The position numbers and the translations under genes are program-made. From assembly GCF_024166365.1 (NCBI RefSeq), contig NC_064838.1, forward strand, positions 72,432,001 through 72,496,000: a stretch of 64,000 nt of DNA. The letters run 5' to 3'. Within the stretch, counting starts at the first letter, position 1. Each line of letters opens with the position of its first letter. This DNA is from Elephas maximus indicus. Taxonomy: Eukaryota > Chordata > Mammalia > Proboscidea > Elephantidae. The notes beneath the pieces are model-generated. The model made no database searches. It was not told the DNA's origin and saw only the letters and a list, made by a program, of their open reading frames with translations. This document shows, piece by piece, positions 22,640 to 32,495 of this stretch.

Positions 22640-23157
22640 ACAGATTTGTAAAAGGCAGACCAGACTGACAAGACATATTAAAGGGAGTCCTTCTAATAAA
22701 GAACCAATGACATCAGACAACTTGAGATAAAGACCCACAACAACATCTCCCAGATACCAACTCAAATAAAGACTTCGCAATAATAAAATAAAGCTAAAAA
22801 ACTGATCACAGGGAACCAGGGAAGATAAGCTGTAAATGATGACAACTTTGAAAGAAAAAGGGAGAATTAAAGATGTAGTTATATAAATTCCATATGGGGA
22901 GAGAGTCAATGAGATTTCTAGATGTAGCAAACTGTCTTAATTTTAAGGAGACTAAGGTAATATTCAGGGTAACACCTTTGAAAAGGAATAGATCTACTTA
23001 CTTAAATAAAGAAGAGACCCAAAAAAACTCAGTAAATGCAAAAACAACAACACTAGTTGGAAGGAAAAGAAAATCCAGATACAAAAAGAACCCAGCACAG
23101 AAAATTAAAAGGAACAAAGAAACCATTAACTTCTCAAAACAAACAATGGTACAACAA
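22640..23157 (+). mobile_element. L1: ORF1 end and inter-ORF region
   Basis: AAAGGGAGTCCTTCTAATAA aligns with the same site in the L1 at 15044. ACCCACAACAACATCTCCCA and GATCACAGGGAACCAGGGAA are inter-ORF text. ORF1 coding sequence is not preserved. Confidence 0.72.
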
Positions 23158-23696
23158 ATGACAGCAATGAATACATACCTATGTTAATCACCCTCAGTGA
23201 AAATGGATTAAATGAACCAGTGAAGAGACAGAGAGAGAGAGTGGCAGAAAGGATTAAAAAAAAATACATCAATATGTTGCCTACAAGAGACACATTTAGA
23301 CACAAAGACATAAACAAGTTAAAAATCAAAGATGGGAAAAAAAATATACCAAGCAAACAGTATCCAAAAGAGAGCAGGAGTAACAGTATATAATTCTGGA
23401 TAAAAAAGACTTTAAGCCAAAATTCATTATAAGAGACAAAGAAGGGCATTATATAATGATTAAAGGGTCAAACCGCTAAGACATAACAATACCCAGTCCA
23501 TTTATTCATTTAATGAAAGATCTCTAAAATACATAAAATGAACTAACAGAATTGAAAAGAGAAATAGACAGTTTTACAATAATAGCATGAGGCTTTAACA
23601 CAGTACTTTAGATGATGGACAGAAGAACTAGAAAGAAACTCAATAAAGACACAAAAGAACTGAACCACAAACTCAAGGATGCAAATAATCTACAGG
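23158..23696 (+). pseudogene. L1 ORF2 relic, endonuclease part, joined to 3' UTR
   Basis: It starts with ATG at 23158. The endonuclease shows as NGLNEPVKRQRERVAERIKK and LPTRDTFRHKDINKLKIKD, with further broken frames to about 23690 (ERKKLNKDTKEL-like text). The whole reverse transcriptase and C-terminal domain are missing: the text passes directly into L1 3' UTR at about 23697. This is an internal deletion of roughly 3 kb. Dead copy. Confidence 0.8.
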
Positions 23697-23914
23697 GCTA
23701 ATGGGCCACGAGAACCACAGCCTCCTCTAGCCTGAGACCAGAAGAACTAGACGGTGCCTAGCTACCACTACTGACCATCTGACCAGGGACACAATAAAAG
23801 GTCTTAATTTGAATGAGAGAAAAATATAGAACAAAACTCACATATGTAAAAGAGAGCAGACTTGCTGGAGTGGAAGAGACTAAAGGAATCTCTGACATTA
23901 TAGTCCTAAAACAA
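23697..23914 (+). mobile_element. L1 3' UTR, first half (interrupted)
   Basis: CCACGAGAACCACAGCCTCC, AGACCAGAAGAACTAGACGG and GGGACACAATAAAAGGTCTT match the 3' UTRs at 20150 and 62780. The copy is interrupted at about 23914 by an L1 3' end in the opposite orientation. Confidence 0.83.
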
Positions 23915-24582
23915 CGTTTCTTTTTTTTAAACCATATTTTAGATGAAGGTTTAAAGAGCAAACAAGTTTCTTATTAAACAGTGCATATTTCGTTTTATGA
24001 CATTGGTTACCATCCCCATGACATGTCAATATTCTCCCCTTCTCGGCCTTGGGTTCCACAATACCAAATTTCCTGTCCCCTCCCACCTTGTCATCCTTGT
24101 CCCTGGTCTGGTGTGCCCATTTAGTCTTGTTTCATTTTATGGGCCTGTCTAATCTTCAGCTGAAAGGTGAACCTCCGGACTGACTTCATTACTGAACTAC
24201 AAGGATGTCTGGGGACCATACTCTGGGGGTTTCTCCAGGCTCTGTCAGACCAGTAAGTCTGGTCTTTTTTTGTGAGTTAGAATTTTGTTCTACATTTTTC
24301 TCCAGCTCTGTCCAAGGCCTTCTACTGTGATTCCTCTCAGAGCAGTTGGTGGTGGTAACCAGGCACCATCTAGTTGTACTGGACTCAGTCTGCTCAGGGT
24401 GTGGTAGTTGTGGTCTGTTAGTCCTTCAGACTAGTCTTTTCCTTTTGTCTTTAGTTTTCTTCTTTCTCCCTTGCTCCTGATGGGATGACAAGTGGAGTAT
24501 CTTAGATGGCTATTCACAGGCTTTTAAGATCCCAGGTGCTACTAACCAAAGTAGAATGAAGAACGTTTTCCATAAGACAACT
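23915..24582 (-). mobile_element. L1 3' end nested in antisense orientation within another L1
   Basis: It starts with a T8 tract and AAACCATATTTTAGATGAAG, the minus-strand end of an L1 3' UTR. It continues with CCGGACTGACTTCATTACTG and CAGACCAGTAAGTCTGGTCT. It ends near CTTAGATGGCTATTCACAGG and about 80 bp of flanking 3' UTR. The host L1 3' UTR resumes at about 24583. It is 5'-truncated with no coding sequence. Confidence 0.8.
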
Positions 24583-24918
24583 TTTTAAACTGGAATGGAA
24601 ATCACTCTCGTAGATCACCTTTCAGCCAAATAATAGATCGGCCTACAAAATAAACAATAACACCCTCGAGGAGTCAACTGTATGAGACCAAAAGGGCAAT
24701 ATTTGCCCAAAAGCAAAGATAAGAAGGCAGGAAGGAGTGAGGAAACCAGGCGAATGGAAACGAGGACCCCAGAGTGGAAGTGGGGAGAATGCTGGCACAT
24801 TACGTGGATTGCAACCAATGTCATGGAACGATGTGCATATGAATTATTGAATGACAAACTAATTTAGTATGTAAACGTTCACCTAAAGCACAATAAAATG
24901 TCAAAAATAAAAAAAAAA
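24583..24918 (+). mobile_element. L1 3' UTR, second half, with poly(A)
   Basis: GATCACCTTTCAGCCAAATA, GTGGATTGCAACCAATGTC and TTCACCTAAAGCACAATAAA, then an A-rich tail. It continues the 3' UTR interrupted at 23914. Confidence 0.85.
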
Positions 24919-25235
24919 ACAGTAACAATTTGAGGAATGTGCTTCTTAGAACAATCAGCTATTTGGAAACAAATGGGCAACACTTGCCCTAAAGCAAAGA
25001 TGAGAAGGCAAGAGGAGTATGGAAACTAGAGGGATGGATACGGGGAAGGCAGGGTGGAATTGGGAAGAGTGCTGACACATTGAGGGGATGGCAACCAATG
25101 TAACAAAACAATTTGTCTATGAATTTTTCTTTTGTCATACACAACTGTTTTTGTCTATGAATTATTGAATGGAAAACTAATTTGCTGTGTAAACTTTCAC
25201 CAAAAACACAAAAAAATACTCAAAAAAGCTAAAAA
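24919..25235 (+). mobile_element. Second L1 3' end in tandem
   Basis: CAGTAACAATTTGAGGAATG through GCAACCAATGTAACAAAACA to CACAAAAAAATACTC repeats the final 300 bp of the L1 3' UTR directly after the previous poly(A). A short internal duplication of TTTGTCTATGAATT occurs at 25110 and 25151. Confidence 0.8.
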
Positions 25236-25239
25236 AGGA

Positions 25240-25745
25240 TAAATCACAAGAGAAATTTTAAAATAAAATATTTAGATAAAAGAAACAGAATGCCACTTCA
25301 GAATTGTTTATAGAGAAATTAATAGCTGTAAATGATTACATTAAAAAAGAAGACAGATTCCAAATTAATAATAAACAAGTGTTATACCTGTGAAAACAAG
25401 AAAAAGAAGAATAAAATAATCACAAAGAGGACAAAAAGAACATGTACTATATGATTTCCTTTATATAAAATTCTGGTAAATGGAAGCTAATATGTAACAA
25501 CAAAAATTAGATTGACTGCCACCTGGGTGTGGCAGGGGGTATGTATCAAAGAAGTTGGGGAAGGGCTGAATGAGGGTGTACAAAATGGAAGAGGAAAACT
25601 GTTGGCGATGATGACTATGTTAATTATGGTGATCGTATTGACGATTACATGAGTGAATACATACATCAGCACGTATCAAATTGTACACATTTTAATCACG
25701 TGCAGTTTATTATATTCCAATTATACCTCAATAAATCTGTTTTAG
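25240..25745 (+). mobile_element. Ancient L1 (L1M-like) 3' end
   Basis: The order of GTACTATATGATTTCCTTTA, CAAATTGTACACATTTTAAT and TTATACCTCAATAAATCTGT is the classic end of older mammalian L1 3' UTRs. No coding sequence is left. Confidence 0.65.
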
Positions 25746-25807
25746 AAAAAACAACCAATGTGTTATTATTTTCCACTAGATAATATGTGCCAGGCTACAT
25801 GTCTGAA

Positions 25808-26158
25808 GATCATTTTTTGCTGAAGATCATTCAAAAGCATCTGCAGCAGTCTATTGACCGAGAACTGCCAGAAATTCAAGCCGGACTCTGAAGATGCTGA
25901 GGAACCAGGGATATCATTGCTGATGTCAGATGGATCCTGGCTGAAAGCAGAAAATACCAGAAAGATGTAGACCTGTGTTTTATCGACTATGAAAAGGCAT
26001 TTGATTGTGTGGATCCTAACAAATTATGGATAACATTGTGAAGAATGGGAATTCCAGAACACTTAATTGTGCTCATGAGGAGCCTGTACATAGATCAAGA
26101 GGCTGTCATTCGAGTAGAACAAGGGGATACTGCGCGGTTTAAAGTCAGGAAAGGTGCG
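25808..26158 (+). mobile_element. RTE LINE, 5' part (reverse transcriptase), interrupted by an LTR
   Basis: Reverse-transcriptase text in broken frames: CTGAAGATCATTCAAAAGCA (LKIIQKHLQQ), TTTATCGACTATGAAAAGGC (FIDYEKAFD, the RT motif A region) and CAGAACACTTAATTGTGCTC. It is interrupted at 26158 by a minus-strand LTR and continues at 27975 with the motif before YADD. The endonuclease is absent. Confidence 0.85.
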
Positions 26159-26492
26159 TGTCTTGCTTATCTAGTGTTGCCATAACAGAAATACCACAAG
26201 TGGATGGCTTTAACAAAGAGAAGTTAATTTTCTCACAGTAGAGTAGGCTAAAAGTCTAAGTTCAGGGTGTCAGCTCCAGGGGAAGGCTTCCTCTCTCTGT
26301 TGGCTCTGGAGGAAAATCCTTGTCCTCGATCTCCCCATGCTCGAGGAGCTTCTCAGGCACAGGGACCCTGGGCCTAAAGGATGCACTCTGCTCCCGGTGC
26401 TACATTCTTGATGGTATGAGGTCCCCAACTCTCAGCTTGTTTCCCTTTCATCTTTTGAGAGATAAAAGGTGGTGCAGGCCACACCCCAGGGA
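26159..26492 (-). mobile_element. MaLR/ERV-like LTR, left part (nested in RTE)
   Basis: Same family as 8242-8767, opposite strand. Plus-strand outer edge TGTCTTGCTTATCTAG; body AGCTCCAGGGGAAGGCTTCC. It is flanked by GTGCG on the left and GTGTG on the right (27975), a near-match 5-bp target-site duplication in RTE text. It is interrupted at 26493 by an L1-derived insertion. Confidence 0.72.
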
Positions 26493-26934
26493 AACTTGTC
26501 AGCAGGTGATCAGTGGGATGCAGACCCCAAATTTGCACAAAAAGACCATACTTAATGGTCTGACTGAGACTAGAGGAATCCCGGCGGTCATGGTGCCCAA
26601 ACCTTCTGTTGGCCAGGACAGGAACCATTCCCGAAGACAACTCATCAGACACGGAAGGGACTGGACAGTGGGTAGGAGAGAGATGCTGATGAAGAGTGAG
26701 CTATTTGTATCAGGTGGACACTTGAGACTGTGTTGGCATCTCCTGTCTGGAGGGGGGATGGGAGGGTAGAGAGGGTTGGAAGCTGGCAAAACTGTCACGA
26801 AAGGAGAGACTGGAAGGGCTGACTCATTAGGGGGAAAGTGGGAGTATGGAATAAGGTGTATATAAACTTGTATGTGACAGACTGACTTGATTTGTAAAAG
26901 TTCACTTGAAGTTCAATAAAAATTAAAAAAAGTA
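26493..26934 (+). mobile_element. L1 3' UTR fragment, first module of composite insertion
   Basis: It begins inside the 3' UTR (GCAGGTGATCAGTGGGATGC) and ends with CAATAAAAATTAAAAAAAG. It shares the young-type 3' UTR of 48555-49558. Antisense frames (26499-26798, 26374-26652 and 26795-27013) correspond to the recurrent antisense frame seen in other copies. Confidence 0.87.
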
Positions 26935-27118
26935 AGAATTTTCTGAAGCAAGCTAAAAATGAATGAGATGAGGCCCTGTGACAATAAGATAATTGCTTGA
27001 TATTAAGTCCCATGTTCTTTCTACTCTTAACTCTTTAGTAATTTATTTAAGGCTATAAGCAATCCTTTTGGCATTATATTAGTATAATTTCATTAAACTT
27101 ATGTTTTAAATTAAAAAA
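26935..27118 (+). other. Non-L1 module between two L1 3' ends (possible 3' transduction)
   Basis: About 180 bp with no resemblance to L1, ending in an A-rich TAAATTAAAAAAAATG. It lies between two same-strand L1 3' ends, and the whole set is bounded by one 28-bp duplication. It may be flanking DNA carried along by readthrough transcription of a source L1. Confidence 0.5.
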
Positions 27119-27767
27119 AATGCATCAATTGGTCTCAACCCACCTGCATCAAAGGAGAATGAAGAACACCAAGGTCACATGATAACTATGAGCCTAAGAG
27201 ATAGAAAGGGCCACAAGAACCAGAGACTTACATCATCCTGAGACCAGAAGAACTAGATGGTGCCCGGCCACAACCGATGACTGCCCTGACAGGGAGCACA
27301 ACGGAGAACCCCTGAGGGAGCAGGTGATCAGTGGGATGCAGACCCCAAATTCTCATAAAAAGACCAGACTGAATGGTCTGACTGAGCCTAGAAGAATCCC
27401 AGCGGTCATGGTCCCCAAATCTTCTGTTGGCCCAGGACAGGAACCATGCCCGAAGACAACTCATCAGACATGGAAGGGACTGGACAATGGGTTGGAGAGA
27501 GATGCTGATGAAGAGTGAGCTACTTGTATCAGGTGGACACTTGAGACTGTGTTGGCATCTCCTGTCTGGAGGGGAGATGGGAGGGTAGAGAGGGTTAGAA
27601 ACTGGCCAAATCGTCAGGAAAGGAGAGACTGGAAGGAGGGAGCGGGCTGGCTTATTAGGGGGAGAGTAAGTGGGACTGTGGAGTAAGGTGTATATAAGCT
27701 TATATGTGACAGACTGACTTGATTTGTAAACTTTCACTTAAAGCACAATAAAAATTATTTTTTAAAA
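27119..27767 (+). mobile_element. L1 3' UTR fragment, second module of composite insertion
   Basis: GCATCAATTGGTCTCAACCC through GGTGATCAGTGGGATGCAGA to AGCACAATAAAAATTATTTT. It is the full-length 3' UTR tail with poly(A). The antisense strand holds an uninterrupted 169-codon frame (27737-27228) with no host-gene similarity that I recognise. Confidence 0.88.
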
Positions 27768-27974
27768 AAAGGTGGTGTGGGCCACACCCCAGGGATACTC
27801 CCTTTACCTTGGATCAGGGAAGGGACTGGAGTACGGGTGATGTTACAGTGCCACCCTAATCCTTGCAATGTAAAATTGCAATCATGAAATGGAGGGCAAC
27901 CACACAATACTGGGAATCATGGCCTAACCAAGTTGATACACACATTTTTTGGGGGACATAATTCAATCCATGAC
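27768..27974 (-). mobile_element. MaLR/ERV-like LTR, right part (nested in RTE)
   Basis: It resumes the LTR with a repeated GGCCACACCCCAGGGA, the right copy of a 28-bp duplication also at 26465-26492. It ends at AATTCAATCCATGACA, the plus-strand end of a TG...CA LTR. AACTTGGTTAGGCCATGATT (minus-strand sense) matches the LTR start at 8285-8305. Confidence 0.75.
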
Positions 27975-28860
27975 AGTGTGCATCAGGGTTGTATCCTTTC
28001 ACAATACCTATTCCATCTGCATACTGAGCAAATAATCTGAGAAACTGGACTGTATGAAGAAGAACAGGCATCAGAATTGGAGGAAGACTCATTAACAACC
28101 TGTCTTATGCAGATGACACAGCCTTGCTTGCTGAAAATGAAGAGGACTCGAAGCACTTACTGATGAAGATCGAAGACCACAACCTTCAGTACGGATTACA
28201 CCTCAACATAAAGAAAACGAAAATCCTCACAATTGCACCAATAAGCAACATCATGACAAATGGAGAAGAGATTGAAGTTGTCAAGGATTTCATTTTGCTT
28301 GGAACCACAATCAACACCCATGGAAGCAAAGAAACCAACAGATGCCTTGCACTGGGCAAATCTGCTGCAAAAGGTCTCTTTAAAGTGTTGAAAAGCAAAG
28401 ATGTCACCTTGAAGACTAAGGTGCGCCTGACCCAAGCCATGGTGTTTTCAGTCGCCTCCTATGCATGTGAAAGCTGGATGATGAATAAGGAAGACCGAAG
28501 AAGAATTGACACCTTTGAATTGTGATACACTATGAACTGCCAAAACAACAAACCAAATCTGTCTTGGAAGAAGTACAGCCAGAGTGTTGTTCCTTAGGAG
28601 CAAGGATGGCGAGACTACTTCTCACATACTTTGGACATGTTGTCAGGAGGGATCAGTCCCTGGAGAAGGATATCATGATTGGTAAAGTAGAGGGTCAAAA
28701 AAAGAGGAAGACCCTCAATGAGATGGATTGACACAGTGGCTGCAACAATGGGCTTAAGCATAACAACAATTGTGAGGATGGTGCAGGACTGGGTAGTGTT
28801 TTATTCTGTTGTACATAGGGTTGCTGTGAGTCAGAACTGACTCGATGGCTCCGAACATCA
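27975..28860 (+). mobile_element. RTE LINE, 3' part (RT palm to tail)
   Basis: RTE proteins copy the element and probably also SINE RNA. After TTGTATCCTTTCACAATACC comes an intact catalytic box, LSYADDTA, near 28101-28124. Then comes a 133-codon open stretch (28124-28525) with KHLLMKIEDHNLQYGLHLNI, VVKDFILLGTTIN and SYACESWMMNKEDRRR. A short deletion removes the WCWRR segment and the frame shifts. The tail ends GTCAGAACTGACTCGATGGC. The full RTE here spans 25808-28860 minus its inserted LTR; the endonuclease is missing. Confidence 0.88.
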
Positions 28861-28983
28861 ACAGGCCTGCAGGTGTCTGGAGAGAGGTGCTGCCTATCAT
28901 GATCTGGGTATTATGAGATATAGAACTGTATGTTTGGGCAAGCCAAGAAGCAATGTATTATACAATGCATTCTGGACAGGTTT
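28861..28983. other. Unassigned sequence
   Basis: Short spacer before an inverted repeat. Nothing recognised. Confidence 0.35.
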
Positions 28984-29079
28984 TAGAAAGTCTCAAAAAG
29001 ACTTTATATCACTTTTATGACACCTTATTATACTTTGTTATAAAAGTGATATGAAGTCTTTTTATTTTAAGGCTTTCTA
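28984..29079. repeat. Long near-perfect inverted repeat (hairpin)
   Basis: The arm 28995-29018 (AAAAAGACTTTATATCAC...) pairs with 29040-29063 with one mismatch over 24 bp. Flanking TAGAAAG (28984) and CTTTCTA (29073) pair as well. The loop is about 21 nt. The form fits a small palindromic DNA transposon or a hairpin RNA. There is no evidence of transcription in the sequence itself. Confidence 0.8.
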
Positions 29080-29269
29080 AAGCCTTATATCTACTTCTCA
29101 GATAACATAAGCTCATTGAGTCTTCCTGTGGCAACTGACAATGGAAGAAAATGTTCACGCATGTTTTATATAGATGGATTGATGTGATAAGTGATTCTGC
29201 TCATAAATGGATTGTTACCACATAATAGTTCAATTTAGGGAAGATCTTAAAAAATTTTATATGTAGAAG
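29080..29269. other. Unassigned sequence
   Basis: No gene or repeat recognised. Confidence 0.35.
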
Positions 29270-29700
29270 AACTGGCCTGAGACGTCAATATACATGGACT
29301 CCTGGGCAGTGGTAAATGGCTTAGTTAGTTGATGAAAGTTCTGAAAGTATCAAGACTGCAAGTTTGGGGCAAGGGCTGTAGAAGTGGTGTGTGGTTCAAT
29401 CTATGGAAATGGACAAAAAATATGCAAAACTAATTTTCTCGTATCATGTCAACTCTGGAGTTTCCACTACAGAGAAGACTACCAACAACCAGTGTCATGT
29501 GGATGTCAGTGAGTCCTTCTTGTTAGCCATGTCAGTACTGGTGCTCTGTGCCAATGATCAGACTGGCCATGGTAAATAGTGTTGGAGACTATGCATAAGC
29601 CCAATAGCATGGACTAACTCTCACCAAAGCTGATGCACTTACTACCACCATTGAATTCTCAACCTGCCAGAAGCAGAATTTGATGGTAAGCCCTGAATGT
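29270..29700 (+). pseudogene. Endogenous retroviral pol remnant (RNase H / integrase junction)
   Basis: Broken frames resemble the end of RNase H and the start of integrase of class I endogenous retroviruses. A frame at 29391-29579 contains KKYAKLIFSYHVNSGVSTTE and later NDQTGHGK. A neighbouring frame carries LTKADALTT and STCQKQN, placed as in the zinc-binding N-terminus of integrase, but the histidine-cysteine set is incomplete. Stops and frameshifts are dense, and gag, env and LTRs were not found next to it. The assignment rests on spacing and short motifs, so moderate confidence. It cannot make a product. Confidence 0.5.
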
Positions 29701-29893
29701 AACATTCGTGCATTAGAAAATTAATGATAAATTAGTGGTACACAGGCACTAAAAATTACAATGGCCTAAGAAAGTTAAAATAGATAAAGAACAAATACCT
29801 TGAAAATGAAAGGTCTGGCAACCCTGACCAACAAATTTCTGGCTCCGACTGAGGAAACCTAGACTGCTTGGTGAAGCAGGGTGACAGGGAATA

Positions 29894-30000
29894 TCAACCA
29901 TTCTGCTGGAATTAATGAAAGCAATACACTAATGAACTAAAAAAAAAAAAAAAATCAACCATTCTGTTAGAATTAATGAAAGCAACACACTAATGAACTA
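29894..30000 (+). repeat. 46-bp direct duplication separated by a poly(A) tract
   Basis: 29894-29939 and 29955-30000 match at 43 of 46 positions (TCAACCATTCTG start, TAATGAACTA end). Only an A15 tract lies between them. This resembles a target-site duplication around a poly(A)-only insertion, though it is unusually long. Tandem duplication plus A-tract expansion is the alternative. Confidence 0.85.
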
Positions 30001-30559
30001 GGAGTAGCAAAATTGGGACATCCATGCTTTCTTGCATTATGTTTTGTTCAGTGATTAAAACTGGCCTCTCCTTGAAGTGCCTCTATGGCTATTTGAATTT
30101 GCGTATTTTTACCACAACGCGATGTTGAGTTATATTACTTTCAGGAATTTAAAGCCCCAATATTGTACCATGAGGGCTGGTTAAAATGGGAGGACTTCAG
30201 CTGATCTGAGTGTCACAATGAGTATACTGTGTCAGAAGACTCTGGTGTTTACATCTTGTGCACCATTTTAATGATAGAATCCAAGATAGGCTCTAGCTAA
30301 ATTCATTTGGGTACAACCTGAAAATCTATTGTCTTTTCTTGTATCATATGCCTCGTGCATCCTGTACTAGACTCTGTTGTTATTTCTGAGGCTAAAGATA
30401 TTGCTGTACCTGCTCAGTTCGAAAAGTGAAGTACTGAGCAATGAACGCAATGTAGGTCAAATCTTTGACCGATGGAAAAGCAGATCAGTGAGTAATTTCT
30501 TCCTCTTCTTCCTGGTTGGATTATTCTGAGACATATCCATTCATAGGACCTTTGAAAGA
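30001..30559. other. Unassigned sequence (possibly degraded retroviral)
   Basis: It follows the pol remnant and may belong to the same provirus, but no env-like frame or motif could be supported. Confidence 0.3.
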
Positions 30560-30752
30560 AGGTAACTAAACTAAACCAAACTCACTGTCATAGAGTAGAT
30601 TTCGACTCGGAGTGACCCTATAGGACAGAGTAGAGCTGCCTCATAGGGTTTCCGAGGCTGTAAATCCTGGTGCGTCTACTGGATTTGAATCACCCACCTT
30701 TCAGTTAGCCAAAAGCTTTAGCTACTGCACTACCCTGGCTCCTTTTTGAAAG
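30560..30752 (-). mobile_element. AfroSINE, long variant
   Basis: Minus-strand copy. Tail ACTAAACCAAACTCACTGTC on the left, GACTCGGAGTGACCCTATAG middle, box B region TTTGAATCACCCACC, and head CACTACCCTGGCTCC on the right. Confidence 0.87.
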
Positions 30753-31140
30753 AAGGTAGTAAAGTCGAACTATCAGTTATGCTTGATAAATAACTGGCAC
30801 AACATTTCAGTAATGAAGTTTAGACTGGCTTTCTCTCTTTCACTCAGTCCCAATTTTCTTCCCTCCCGTGTCTTTAATATTTTACTCCATAAAAAGCAGT
30901 AGCTTATAGGCTTTTTTAATATTAATATCTCTGAAAAATTAGCTAAGATATCACATCTATATCTATTTAGCTATCTACATATATAGAAAGATTTTCTTTT
31001 CTTTTTTTTTACTTAATGCCAGTAAGACTTTTTGGTTAAACCAAAATGCTCACTAGTGGGAGGACAATACAGAGGTTTCATGTCTTTGAAATAATTACAG
31101 AAATATTTACTGAGTGTTAAGTATATTACTTCTACCAGGC
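30753..31140. other. Unassigned AT-rich sequence
   Basis: Nothing recognised apart from a T-rich run near 30998-31012. Confidence 0.35.
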
Positions 31141-31900
31141 ACTGAAGATACAAATACACCCACTACTCACTTATCGAAGTGGTTCAGTTCTAAAGACCAG
31201 GTTGTTATGCAAAAGTAGGCATTATGAAAAATGAAAGATGACCCAGGACTCAGGATACAGGGTTCCCCTCACAGTCTTTGGCGCGCCTCGCGGCTGGCGG
31301 CTGGTGTGTCCTCTGTGGCATGTCTGCTCCAACCATTTCTTCCATTCAATCTCATTCCCTTCCTTCTCTTCCCTTGCTCCCAACTCCTAACCTTCCGCCT
31401 CTCCCTCCTTCCTTCCAATTCCTTGGTCTCCTCATCCCCCCACTCTCCTTTGTCCTTTGTGCATGGTTGGGAGCTAGTTGGAGACTGCGTGGGCAGGATG
31501 GTCGCACTGGTGGGACCCTAGCACCCAAGCTCTGAGTGGGACTGCACCAATGGCACCAGGCTGGGGGTCAGAAGCCATTCTTTATCTTCCCAGACTGTTC
31601 TCCAGCCCTCCTGGCTTGACCCTGCAGTGCTTTGCTGCCTGGAGCCTGGAGCCTCTTGGCGAGTCACTCTTAGCTGGGCACCTGCTCCCGACGGGAGTTC
31701 TGGGAGTTCAGGGCGCGTCCCGAGCTAGAGCTCGGGCTGGGGCTTGTATGGGAGAAGGTCCATTAGTTACCACACTGTGTGACATCAACCCTAGTGAACC
31801 CACTGCAACCAGTGTTAGTCTTTTCTCGCATCTCTGCATTCCTTACTGCCAGACATACATCGTCAACGTGCAAATTAAGTCAGTAGATTTTTCACTAATG
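31141..31900. other. GC-richer unassigned block with CpGs
   Basis: The block 31270-31790 stands out from its AT-rich surroundings. It has CpG clusters (GGCGCGCCTCGCGGC near 31280, CGCGTCCCGAGCTAGAGCTC near 31713) and a long CT-rich middle. Plus-strand frames 31231-31521 and 31478-31906 have no recognisable domains. It could be an LTR or 5' region of an unrecognised retroelement, or a retropseudogene. Confidence 0.4.
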
Positions 31901-32362
31901 AGGTAAATGGGAAAAGTAGGTTAATGCGATAGTAAATGAAGAGCAGGTATATAAAATAACCAAGGCCTATTGCCTCCTCCTTAAGTTGCTTTTTAATAGA
32001 AACAGATTTCTCTACAAATAAATGCAGTGGAGTAAGATAAGAGTACAAATTGTGGGGAGGGAAAAGAGAAAGCATCTAATCCTGGTTTTACAGATAGGGA
32101 AGATTTCAAAGATTTTATGATATTTAGATTAAACATTAAAGGAAAGTATAAATTTGTGTGTGTGTGTCTGAAAATACCTCACTATTTGAAGGAATAAAAG
32201 AAAAGATTTGATGATATTAGAGCAATGGTTATGCATAGTCTTGGTTCTGGAAAAGATGTCATACACTTGGCTGCTTCCCAAAGAACAATGAAAAGGAGAA
32301 ATAACTGATCCCTTGGCACTTGTCCAATATAATTTTCTGCAATATATAAATGGTCTTTAATC
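31901..32362. other. Unassigned sequence with a short TG repeat
   Basis: A (TG)6-like microsatellite lies near 32154-32166. No gene recognised. Confidence 0.35.
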
Positions 32363-32495
32363 TGTGCTGTCCCATACAACAGGCATTAGCCACATGTGGC
32401 TACTGAACATTTAAAATGTGGCTAGTGTGACTGGGGAGTTAAACTTCTATTTGATTTCATTTGAATTAGTATATAGTGAATTTAAATAACCACAC
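32363..32495 (+). mobile_element. MER5A-like DNA transposon fossil (hAT-Charlie)
   Basis: GTGCTGTCCCATACAACAGG, ATTAGCCACATGTGGCTACT, AAAATGTGGCTAGTGTGACT and TGAATTTAAATAACC follow the MER5A order. It is non-autonomous with no coding capacity. Confidence 0.8.

Noticed and set aside
31231-31906. Candidate host coding exons in the GC-rich block
   Set aside because: Frames overlap, lack recognisable domains, and have no convincing splice sites or codon pattern.
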